From the NCBI GenBank assembly GCA_015711895.1, contig MU158619.1:8711-14275 (forward strand): a DNA stretch of 5,565 nt, in the 5' to 3' direction. This document shows positions 1 to 5,565 of the stretch, piece after piece. The DNA comes from Candidatus Solincola tengchongensis. GTDB lineage: Bacteria; Actinomycetota; Geothermincolia; Geothermincolales; RBG-13-55-18. Below the pieces are notes generated by a model, which ran no database searches, had not been told where the DNA came from, and was given only the letters and a program-made list of their open reading frames with translations. Made by a program: the position numbers and the translations under genes. Numbering within the stretch: position 1 is the stretch's first letter; each line of letters begins with the position of its first letter.

Positions 1-495
1 TATCACTCCCAGGAGGAGGCCCAGATGTCCCGAGCCCACGTCTTCGCCGCCGTGACCGGTGACGACGACGACAACCTCACCGCCTGTCAACTGGCCCGCA
101 CCTCCTTCGGGGTTCCCCGCCTGGTGGCCCGGGTGAACGACCCCGCCAACGAGGAGATCTTCAACCTGATGGGCATCGACGCCATCTCCAGCACCACCAT
201 TGTGGCCAGGCTCATCGAGAGCATGAGCACGGTGGAGGACATCATCACCCTTCATGCCCTGCGCAAGGGCAAGGTGGTAGTGGTGGAGGTGGACATACCT
301 CCGGGCGGTAGCCAGGCCTGCTGCCGCAGGATAAAGGAGATCGGGCTGCCTCCGGGATGTGTGCTCATCTCCATGGTCAGGGGAGAAGAGGTCATAATCC
401 CGCGCGGCGAGGACATCCTGCAGCCCGGCGATTCGGTGATCGCCGTTACCGCGGTGGACAAGGAGGAGGAGCTCCGCCGCCTCCTCCTGACCTGA
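1..495 (+). CDS. trkA: Trk/Ktr potassium uptake regulator TrkA, C-terminal part (5' partial)
   Basis: This is the peripheral cytoplasmic subunit that gates the TrkH K+ channel by binding nucleotides through an RCK domain. The frame is open from base 1 and enters as YHSQEEAQMSRAHVFAAVTG, so the true start and the GxGxxG Rossmann motif lie upstream. AVTGDDDDN matches the late Rossmann strand typical of TrkA, followed by CQLAR and then LVARVNDPANEEIFNLMGID, the end of RCK_N. The RCK_C (TrkA_C) domain runs from about base 265, with VVVVEVDIPPGG, GLPPGCVLISMVRGEEVIIP and LQPGDSVIAVT. The stop is TGA at 493-495. The visible 164 residues would fit a single-RCK protein of roughly 220 residues. An ATG at 25 has an AGGAGGAGG upstream and looks like a start, but it falls inside the conserved Rossmann fold. 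The gene sits upstream of trkH on the same strand, as expected for an operon. Function is confident from the family; the exact subfamily (TrkA or KtrA) is not. Confidence 0.93.
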   Translation, partial: YHSQEEAQMSRAHVFAAVTGDDDDNLTACQLARTSFGVPRLVARVNDPANEEIFNLMGIDAISSTTIVARLIESMSTVEDIITLHALRKGKVVVVEVDIPPGGSQACCRRIKEIGLPPGCVLISMVRGEEVIIPRGEDILQPGDSVIAVTAVDKEEELRRLLLT

Positions 496-515
496 AGGCC
501 CACCATAGGTAAGTC

Positions 516-570
516 GAAGGCTGGAAGGAGGTTGAGGGGGTTGAGGGAGGGGAGAAGAGGAAGCGGCAGA
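516..570 (+). other. Purine-rich spacer with candidate Shine-Dalgarno for the small ORF
   Basis: The plus strand here is almost entirely G and A, with only scattered T and C. It contains AAGGAGG at 525-531, an excellent Shine-Dalgarno match, and a short imperfect 9-base direct repeat (GTTGAGGG at 531 and again at 540). The AAGGAGG lies 9 bases before a TTG at 541 in the frame of the small membrane ORF, so it may set that start. Several G-runs are present, but not four of three or more, so a canonical three-tetrad quadruplex is not supported. Confidence 0.4.
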
Positions 571-693
571 GAGAGCCGCGGCAAGGTACTCCTGGGTTAT
601 GCGCGGGGGATGCTCGTCGAGGTGATGGCGGTGGCGGCACTCGCTTCCGCCGCCCTACTGCTCATGTTCGTGGTGAAGGCGCTGGCCACATGA
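541..693 (+). CDS. Small single-span membrane peptide coupled to trkH (hypothetical)
   Basis: I do not recognise this ORF. From TTG 541 it encodes about 50 residues: a basic, Arg/Gly/Ser-rich head, then GKVLLGYARGMLVEVMAVAA and a hydrophobic run LASAALLLMFVV ending KALAT. This is one membrane helix, with the positive head predicting an inside N-terminus. An AAGGAGG lies 9 bases upstream of the TTG. A shorter start, ATG 610, gives 27 residues but has no clear ribosome site; TTG 532 abuts the AAGGAGG and is less likely. From base 583 onward the third codon positions are mostly G/C, as in real genes here. The stop at 691-693 overlaps the trkH start in an ATGA, suggesting translational coupling. 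By size and position it resembles the KdpF type of small transporter subunit, but that is analogy, not homology. It could still be non-coding leader sequence. Confidence 0.45.
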   Translation: MREGRRGSGRESRGKVLLGYARGMLVEVMAVAALASAALLLMFVVKALAT

Positions 694-2243
694 TCCTCAA
701 ACCATCCAGAGCGGACGTCAGGATCATAGCCTGGGCCATAGGGAGGGTCATCCTGGGGGTCGGGCTGATAATGCTCGCGCCCCTGTTTACCTCCCTCGTC
801 TGTTCGGAATGGAACGTGGCCCTGGATTTCCTCATCGGCATCGCCGCCTGCGTCCTCTTCTGGCTGGTCACGGAGAGCACCTGCCGGGTAGAGAGGGACC
901 TGCGGTGGTTTCACGGCCTCATCGTGGCCTCCGCCGGATGGCTGACGGCCATAGTCTTCGGGGCCATCCCCCATTATCTCTCCGGGCACTTCAAGTCCTT
1001 CCTGGATGCCTGCTTCGACCTCATGAGCGGCTACACCACCACCGGCCTTTTCCTCCTCCAGGACCTGGATCATTGCTCGCACGGCCTGAACATGTGGAGG
1101 CATCTCCTGACCTATGCCGGCGGCCAGGGGATCATAGTCATCGCCCTCACCTTCCTCTTCGCGGGCACGGCGGGATCCTTCAAGATCTACGTGAGCGAGG
1201 GCAAGGAGGAGAAGCTCCTACCCAACGTCATCAACACCGCGCGGGCCATCTGGATGATCAGTCTGAGTTATCTCGCCGTGGGCAGCTCCCTGCTCTGGGC
1301 GGCCCTGGTGAGGGAGGGGATGCCCGCGGGGAGGGGGTTCCTGCACGCCGTCTGGCTGTTCATGGGCGCCTGGTCCACGGGAGGCTTCGCTCCCCAGAGT
1401 CTGAATCTGCTCTACTACCACAGCCTGACGGTGGAACTCGTCACCCTGGTCATATTCGTCATCGGTTCCTTCAACTTCGCCCTCCATTATTCCGTCTGGA
1501 CGGGAGACGCGAAGGAGATATACCGCAACGTGGAGACCAGGTCCTTCGCCTTAACCCTGATGCTCTCCACCTTCCTCCTTTCTCTGGGCTTGGGGAAGGT
1601 TGGGGTTTTCGGGAGCCTCATGGAGTTCTTCCGCAAGGGCTTCTACAATCTCGTCAGCGGCCACACCACCACCGGGAACAGCACCATATATTCGGTCTCT
1701 TTTTACCGGGACTTCGGGTTTCTGGCCATGTGGGCGGTGATCCTGGCCATGGCCGTCGGCGCCAGCGCCTGTTCTACCGGAGGGGGCTTCAAGGGACTGC
1801 GCATGGGCATCCTCTACCGCTATTTCCGGGGCGAACTGCGGAGGCTGGCTTCCCCGGAGAGGGCGGTGGTGGCGGAGAAGATCCACCACATACGGGACAT
1901 ATGGTTGGACGACGCCCTGGTAAAAGGGGTCTTCTTCGTCCTGCTCTGTTACGTGATCACCTATTTCATGGGGGGGATGCTGGGGATAGCCTACGGGTAC
2001 GAACCGTCGGTGGCCTTCTTCGACGCCGTCTCCGCGGGGAGCAACACCGGGCTTTCCGCCGGCCTCACCTCTCCGCTCATGCCCGCCGCCGGGCTTTCCG
2101 CCGGCCTCACCTCTCCGCTCATGCCCGCCGCCCTCAAGGTCTATTACATATTCGCCATGTGGGCGGGGAGGTTGGAGTTCATGTCCGTCATCGCCCTCCT
2201 GAGTTTCTTCGGGGCCCTGGCCCGCGGAAGAAGGGGGAGGTAG
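690..2243 (+). CDS. trkH: TrkH-family potassium uptake channel subunit
   Basis: This is the integral membrane K+-translocating subunit (SKT superfamily: four membrane-pore-membrane repeats in one chain), working with TrkA. All four filter loops are visible: SGYTTTG (TTTG at residues 116-119), GAWSTGGF (STGG 229-232), SGHTTTGNS (TTTG 326-329) and AGSNTGLS (SNTG 451-454). The intramembrane gate loop of the third repeat is ACSTGGGFKGLR (about 360-371). The fourth repeat's last helix has WAGRLEF with Arg494, matching the family's conserved GRLE. The chain of 517 residues is somewhat longer than the roughly 480 usual for TrkH. Part of the excess is an exact 14-residue duplication (454-467 and 468-481) just after filter 4. 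The start ATG 690 overlaps the small ORF stop, with GGTGAAGG about 10 bases upstream, and is followed directly by the expected first helices. The next gene starts 5 bases after the stop, so co-transcription is likely. Confidence 0.95.
   Translation: MILKPSRADVRIIAWAIGRVILGVGLIMLAPLFTSLVCSEWNVALDFLIGIAACVLFWLVTESTCRVERDLRWFHGLIVASAGWLTAIVFGAIPHYLSGHFKSFLDACFDLMSGYTTTGLFLLQDLDHCSHGLNMWRHLLTYAGGQGIIVIALTFLFAGTAGSFKIYVSEGKEEKLLPNVINTARAIWMISLSYLAVGSSLLWAALVREGMPAGRGFLHAVWLFMGAWSTGGFAPQSLNLLYYHSLTVELVTLVIFVIGSFNFALHYSVWTGDAKEIYRNVETRSFALTLMLSTFLLSLGLGKVGVFGSLMEFFRKGFYNLVSGHTTTGNSTIYSVSFYRDFGFLAMWAVILAMAVGASACSTGGGFKGLRMGILYRYFRGELRRLASPERAVVAEKIHHIRDIWLDDALVKGVFFVLLCYVITYFMGGMLGIAYGYEPSVAFFDAVSAGSNTGLSAGLTSPLMPAAGLSAGLTSPLMPAALKVYYIFAMWAGRLEFMSVIALLSFFGALARGRRGR
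2049..2132 (+). repeat. Exact 42-bp in-frame tandem duplication in trkH
   Basis: There are two identical copies, 2049-2090 and 2091-2132, each beginning GGGCTTTCCGCCGGC and ending CATGCCCGCCGCC. The period-42 identity also extends two bases to the left (CC). Each copy encodes the 14 residues GLSAGLTSPLMPAA, so the frame is kept. The first copy joins directly onto the filter motif SNT; the second lacks SNT and runs into LKVYYIF. Perfect nucleotide identity implies a recent event, or a local assembly or read artefact. Confidence 0.95.
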
Positions 2244-2248
2244 GGCCC

Positions 2249-2824
2249 ATGAAGCGCTCCACTCCTCATCCTATCCTCTGGCTGGCGGCCCTGGTGCTGG
2301 CCGCCGCGTCGTTCGCCCTCTCCTCCGTGGCGGCCCGGGGCGCGGAAAGCCAGGTGACTGTCCAGGAGCTGGTGGAAAAGGCGCAGGAGTACGACGGGCG
2401 CGAGGTGGTCGTCGAGGGGGAGGTGGTGGGGGACGTCATGATGCGCGGAGAGGAGGCCTGGATAACCGTCAACGACGACCCTTACAGCCGCCGGAGCCTG
2501 GAAGAGGGTGGGGAGTTCGCCGGGCTCAGCAACTACGGGATAGGGGTGGTGCTTCCCCGTGCGGAGGCCGAGAAGGTGAAGGTCTTGGGGGGCTACAAGC
2601 ACCACGGCGACCGGGTGCGGGTCAGGGGCATCTTTCACCGCGCAGACCGGGAACATGGGGGAGATACGGATATTGAGGGCGTATCCCTCGAGGTGGTGAA
2701 ACCCGGTTATCCCATCCCTCACCCGTTCTCCTACGGGAAGCTGGCGGTCGCCCTGGCCCTCTCCGCGGCGGCGGCGTTCCTCGGGAGCCGCCTTTTGAAG
2801 AGGAGGTCGGCCCCCGCCTCCTGA
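2249..2824 (+). CDS. Membrane-anchored extracytoplasmic OB-fold-like protein (hypothetical)
   Basis: This protein of 191 residues has no named family that I can assign with certainty. Residues 1-7 are basic, and 8-29 form a hydrophobic signal segment (WLAALVLAAASFALSSVAA) with a possible cleavage site after Ala29. Residues 35-150 look like a beta-rich OB-fold: VQELVEKAQEYDGREVVVEG is the usual opening of bacterial OB (tRNA_anti-like) domains, followed by AWITVNDD and GDRVRVRGIFHRAD. A second hydrophobic helix spans about 164-182 and ends in RLLKRR, which would anchor the C-terminus with its tail in the cytoplasm and put the OB domain outside. The start ATG 2249 is 5 bases after the trkH stop, with GGGGGAGG at 2233-2240 as the ribosome site, so it is probably in the trk operon. 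Its position suggests a role near the Trk channel or envelope, but nothing in the sequence gives a ligand. The frame continues open upstream through trkH, but only from 2249 is it gene-like. Confidence 0.8.
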   Translation: MKRSTPHPILWLAALVLAAASFALSSVAARGAESQVTVQELVEKAQEYDGREVVVEGEVVGDVMMRGEEAWITVNDDPYSRRSLEEGGEFAGLSNYGIGVVLPRAEAEKVKVLGGYKHHGDRVRVRGIFHRADREHGGDTDIEGVSLEVVKPGYPIPHPFSYGKLAVALALSAAAAFLGSRLLKRRSAPAS

Positions 2825-2845
2825 GGGACTCCGCGCCTGTTCTTT

Positions 2846-2855
2846 AAACCGGTTT
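2846..2855. promoter_or_regulatory. 10-bp perfect palindrome, possible operator
   Basis: AAACCGGTTT is a perfect inverted repeat in the gap before the ATPase gene. It overlaps the left end of the candidate -35 box, a common place for a repressor site. It is too short to form a terminator hairpin and has no T-tract after it. A 10-bp palindrome can occur by chance. Confidence 0.25.
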
Positions 2856-2882
2856 GGTCCGCTCTCCCGGCGGCGTGATAAT
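2854..2882 (+). promoter_or_regulatory. Candidate sigma-70-type promoter for the ATPase gene
   Basis: TTGGTC at 2854-2859 (3 of 6 to TTGACA) is followed by a 17-base spacer and GATAAT at 2877-2882 (5 of 6 to TATAAT), about 60 bases before the ATPase start. The surrounding stretch (2841-2900) is noticeably richer in A/T than the genes on either side, as promoters usually are in GC-rich genomes. The -10 is good and the -35 weak. Confidence 0.4.
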
Positions 2883-2944
2883 ATTTCGCTTACTGATGAT
2901 GTTGCGCTCATGGTAGCCGGCGAGACGGAAAGGCACGCTGTCCC

Positions 2945-5565
2945 ATGCAGGACGTGAAGGCCATATACAGGCTGAATCCCGAGGAGGTCTACACCTTCCT
3001 GGGGACTTCCCCCCAGGGCCTCAGCGAGGAGGAGGCGGCCCGACGCCTGGAGGAGCATGGGCCCAACCAGATACGGGAGATACGCGGGGCCCCGCTCTGG
3101 AAGAAACTGCTGGCCCACTTCACCAACTTCTTCGCCATCCTCCTCTGGATAGGGGCCGCACTGGCCTTCATCGCTGACCAGGCCCCGCTGGCCTGGGCCA
3201 TCATCGGGGTCATCGTGGTCAATGCCGTCTTCACCTTCATCCAGGAGTACAAGGCGGAAAAGGCCACCGAGGCCCTGAAAAGGCTCCTCCCACCCCTGGC
3301 CCCCGTCATCCGCGGCGGTGAGGAAAAGGAGATCGAGGCCACCCGACTGGTGCCCGGCGACCTCATTGTCCTGCGGGAAGGCGACCACATCTCCGCCGAC
3401 GCCCGGCTGGTGGCCTGCGCGGACATGCGCACCAACAACTCCGCCCTTACCGGAGAATCCGAACCCGTGCGCCGCTCCTCGGCGCCGGTCCTCGAGGAGG
3501 GGCTCTCCTTCAGCGACGTCCTCAACCTGGTGTTCATGGGGACCACGGTTAGCGTGGGTAGCGGGAGGGCCGTGGTCTACGCCACGGGCATGGACACCGA
3601 GTTCGGCAAGATCGCCAAACTCACCCAGACCGTGGAGGAGGAGGAGTCCCCCATCCAGGTACAGATGAAGCGCATCACCAAGTTCGTGGCCGTCCTGGCC
3701 GTGGGCCTGGGGATCATCTTCTTCCTCCTGGGGCAGTTCGTGGTGAGGCTGCCCTTCACCGAGAACCTCATCTTCGCCATCGGCATCATAGTGGCCAACG
3801 TACCCGAGGGCCTGCTTCCCACGGTGACCCTGGCCCTGGCCATGGCCACGCAGCGCATGGCCCGGCGCAACGCGCTGGTGAAGAAGCTATCCAGCGTGGA
3901 GACCCTGGGTTCCACCACCGTCATCTGCACGGACAAGACGGGCACCCTAACCCAGAACGAGATGACCGTCCGCTCCCTCTGGGTGCCCTGGATGGAGGTG
4001 GAGGTGAGGGGGGTGGGCTACACGCCGGTGGGGGAGTTCCTCAAGAGGAACGGCAACGGAAGGGGGGACGGAGGGAAGCGCCTCTCGGCGGAGGAAACGG
4101 AGCGACTCCGAGACCCGCTGCTGGTCTCGGTGCTGTGCAACAATTCCCGCGTGGTGCGGGAGGACGAGAAATGGCGCGTCATCGGGGACCCCACGGAGGG
4201 GGCCCTAACGGTGCTGGCGATGAAGGGCGGGTTGGACCCCGGGAAGGTGAGCGGAGACCACCGCCGGGTGGCCGAACTCCCCTTCGATTCCTCCCGCAAG
4301 ATGATGACCGTGATCTGCGAGGAGGGCGGGTCGAGGAGGGCTTACGTGAAGGGCGCTCCAGGCGAGGTGGTGCGCCGTTGCACGCGCGTCCTCGACCGGG
4401 AGGGGGTCCGTGAGATGCGCCCCGAGGACCGCGACCGCATCATGGGGGTAAACGACCGCTACGCCCGCTCCGCCCTGCGCGTCCTGGCCCTTGCCGTGCG
4501 GGAGGTGCCCGACGACCTCACGCGCTACGAGGTGGAGAACACGGAGACGGACCTCACCTTCGTGGGCCTGGCGGCCATGATGGACCCACCGCGCCCCGAG
4601 GTGGAGGAGGCGGTGCGCAAGTGCCGCACGGCGGGTATCCGGGTGATCATGATCACCGGGGATTACGGCCTCACCGCGGAGTCCATCGCCCGGCGCATCG
4701 GCATGGTCCAGGGGCAGCCGGCCATCATAACCGGGACGGACCTGGAGGAGATGAGCGACGAGGAGCTCAAGCGGCGGCTGAGCGAAGAGGAAGTGCTCTT
4801 CGCCCGCGTGGCCCCGGAACACAAGATGCGCATAGCGCAGGCGCTCAAGGAGATGGGCCACGTGGTGGCCATGACCGGCGACGGGGTGAACGACGCTCCG
4901 GCGCTGAAGACCGCGGATATCGGCATCGCCATGGGGAGGGCGGGGACGGACGTGGCCAAGGAGGCGGCGGACATGATCCTCATCGACGACAACTTCGCCT
5001 CCATCGTGGCCGCCGTGGAGGAGGGAAGGGCCATCTTTGACAACATCCGGCGCTTCATCACCTATATCTTGGCCTCCAACATCCCGGAGATCGTGCCCTT
5101 CATCCTCATGGTGCTGTTCAATATCCCCCTGCCCCTGACCATCATCCAGATACTGGCTGTGGACCTGGGCACCGACCTCTTGCCCGCCCTGGCCCTGGGG
5201 ACGGAGGCTCCCGAGCCGGGGATCATGGACCGGCCGCCCCGGCCCGTGGAGGAGAGGCTTCTGAACATCCGCGTGCTCCTGCGCGCCTACGCTTTCCTCG
5301 GTCCCCTGGAGGCCCTGGTCTGTATGCTGGGTTACCTCAACATGTTCGGCTGGAGATGGGGAGCCGAGCTGCGGGCAATCAAAGAAGCGCAGCCCCTCAC
5401 CTACGTAAAAGCGACCACCATGTCCCTCACCGGCATCGACATGACCCAGATCGGCAACGGGTTCGCCTGCCGCACCACGCGGGAGTCCATCTTCCGGGTG
5501 GGGTTCCACACCAACCGGCTCTACCTCCTGGGCGTGGCCACGGAGCTCTCCCTGCAGGCGCTCAT
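2945..5565 (+). CDS. P-type cation-transporting ATPase, type II, Na+,K+-ATPase-like (3' partial)
   Basis: This membrane pump moves cations using ATP through a phospho-aspartate intermediate; 873 residues are visible and the frame is open at the right edge. In order: cation-ATPase N-terminal domain (about 5-75), M1-M2 (about 60-99), actuator TGES 169-172, M3, M4 with VANVPEGLL (Glu288), phosphorylation site DKTGTLTQN (Asp330), nucleotide domain with FDSSRK (Phe447) and KGAP (Lys469), DPPR (Asp547), TGD 571-573, hinge TGDGVNDAP (644 onward), then M5 SNIPEI (Glu715), M6 VDLGTDLLPA (Asp740, Asp744), M8 TQIGNG (Gln835, Asn838) and M9 TEL (Glu867). M10 and the C-terminus, perhaps 30-50 residues, are cut off. 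VANVPEGLL, SNIPEI, NIPLPL and DLGTD are closer to the IIC group than to SERCA, so Na+ and K+ are plausible ions, but Ca2+ or another cation is not excluded. ATG 2945 is the first start codon after an in-frame stop at 2897, with GGAAAGG 11 bases upstream. Confidence 0.93.
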   Translation, partial: MQDVKAIYRLNPEEVYTFLGTSPQGLSEEEAARRLEEHGPNQIREIRGAPLWKKLLAHFTNFFAILLWIGAALAFIADQAPLAWAIIGVIVVNAVFTFIQEYKAEKATEALKRLLPPLAPVIRGGEEKEIEATRLVPGDLIVLREGDHISADARLVACADMRTNNSALTGESEPVRRSSAPVLEEGLSFSDVLNLVFMGTTVSVGSGRAVVYATGMDTEFGKIAKLTQTVEEEESPIQVQMKRITKFVAVLAVGLGIIFFLLGQFVVRLPFTENLIFAIGIIVANVPEGLLPTVTLALAMATQRMARRNALVKKLSSVETLGSTTVICTDKTGTLTQNEMTVRSLWVPWMEVEVRGVGYTPVGEFLKRNGNGRGDGGKRLSAEETERLRDPLLVSVLCNNSRVVREDEKWRVIGDPTEGALTVLAMKGGLDPGKVSGDHRRVAELPFDSSRKMMTVICEEGGSRRAYVKGAPGEVVRRCTRVLDREGVREMRPEDRDRIMGVNDRYARSALRVLALAVREVPDDLTRYEVENTETDLTFVGLAAMMDPPRPEVEEAVRKCRTAGIRVIMITGDYGLTAESIARRIGMVQGQPAIITGTDLEEMSDEELKRRLSEEEVLFARVAPEHKMRIAQALKEMGHVVAMTGDGVNDAPALKTADIGIAMGRAGTDVAKEAADMILIDDNFASIVAAVEEGRAIFDNIRRFITYILASNIPEIVPFILMVLFNIPLPLTIIQILAVDLGTDLLPALALGTEAPEPGIMDRPPRPVEERLLNIRVLLRAYAFLGPLEALVCMLGYLNMFGWRWGAELRAIKEAQPLTYVKATTMSLTGIDMTQIGNGFACRTTRESIFRVGFHTNRLYLLGVATELSLQAL

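Noticed and set aside
25..495. ATG 25 with a strong AGGAGGAGG upstream, as the start of a complete short RCK protein
   Set aside because: The frame is open to base 1 and the conserved TrkA Rossmann fold is already under way at this point, so the ATG is internal. The AGGAGGAGG simply encodes part of QEEA.
809..2248. Long open frame overlapping trkH out of frame and running into the OB-fold gene
   Set aside because: The translation is Arg/Pro/His/Gly-rich with no domain character, as expected from a shifted reading of a GC-rich gene. trkH has clear family motifs. Only the part from 2249 is real.
2825..2875. Rho-independent terminator after the OB-fold gene
   Set aside because: Only a weak 5-bp pairing (GGACT near 2826 with GGTCC near 2856) was found, with no T-tract after it. 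No terminator is supported, so readthrough into the ATPase remains possible.
2910..2957. 15-codon frame (ATG 2910) overlapping the ATPase start, as a leader peptide
   Set aside because: It has no ribosome site, no regulatory codon run and no conserved hairpin nearby. It is compatible with chance.
2144..3388. Minus-strand open frame of 414 codons
   Set aside because: It crosses three real plus-strand features and the intergenic gap, and its composition is that of an antisense shadow. No motif or ribosome site supports it.
4205..5509. Minus-strand open frame of 434 codons opposite the ATPase
   Set aside because: It is His/Gly/Asp-rich antisense of a gene with complete P-type ATPase motifs. 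The long length follows from GC bias at third positions.

Overview
The window is GC-rich and densely coded on the plus strand. Third codon positions are strongly biased to G/C, but AGG/AGA arginine and ATA isoleucine codons are used freely. This looks like a bacterial chromosome, perhaps a deep-branching or thermophilic actinobacterium or similar lineage. That placement is an inference from composition and gene style only; no marker gene is present.

Layout from left to right, all on the plus strand: (1) the 3' part of trkA, the cytoplasmic NAD(H)/nucleotide-binding RCK regulator of a Trk/Ktr K+ channel (1-495, start lies outside the window); (2) a purine-rich spacer followed by a very small open frame encoding a single-membrane-span peptide (about 541-693), whose stop overlaps the next start as ATGA; (3) trkH, the membrane K+-translocating subunit (690-2243), with all four selectivity-filter loops and an exact 42-bp in-frame tandem duplication directly after the fourth filter; (4) a membrane-anchored extracytoplasmic protein with a probable OB-fold (2249-2824), starting 5 bases after the trkH stop; (5) a 120-bp gap with a candidate promoter and a 10-bp palindrome; (6) a large P-type ATPase (2945 to beyond the right edge), with its last segment missing. 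Its membrane motifs resemble the type IIC (Na+,K+-ATPase-like) branch more than the SERCA branch.

Genes 1-4 are packed like one operon: TrkA gates TrkH, and the small membrane peptide and the OB-fold protein are coupled to it by position. The ATPase probably has its own promoter, but its position next to Trk suggests a local monovalent-cation homeostasis cluster, with primary pumping of Na+ or another cation alongside passive or secondary K+ uptake. The most interesting points are the duplication beside the TrkH filter, the unlisted small membrane ORF, the uncharacterised OB-fold neighbour, and the mixed set of ion-site residues in the ATPase. No RNA genes, mobile elements or CRISPR arrays were seen. 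No gene-free stretch exceeds 300 bases.
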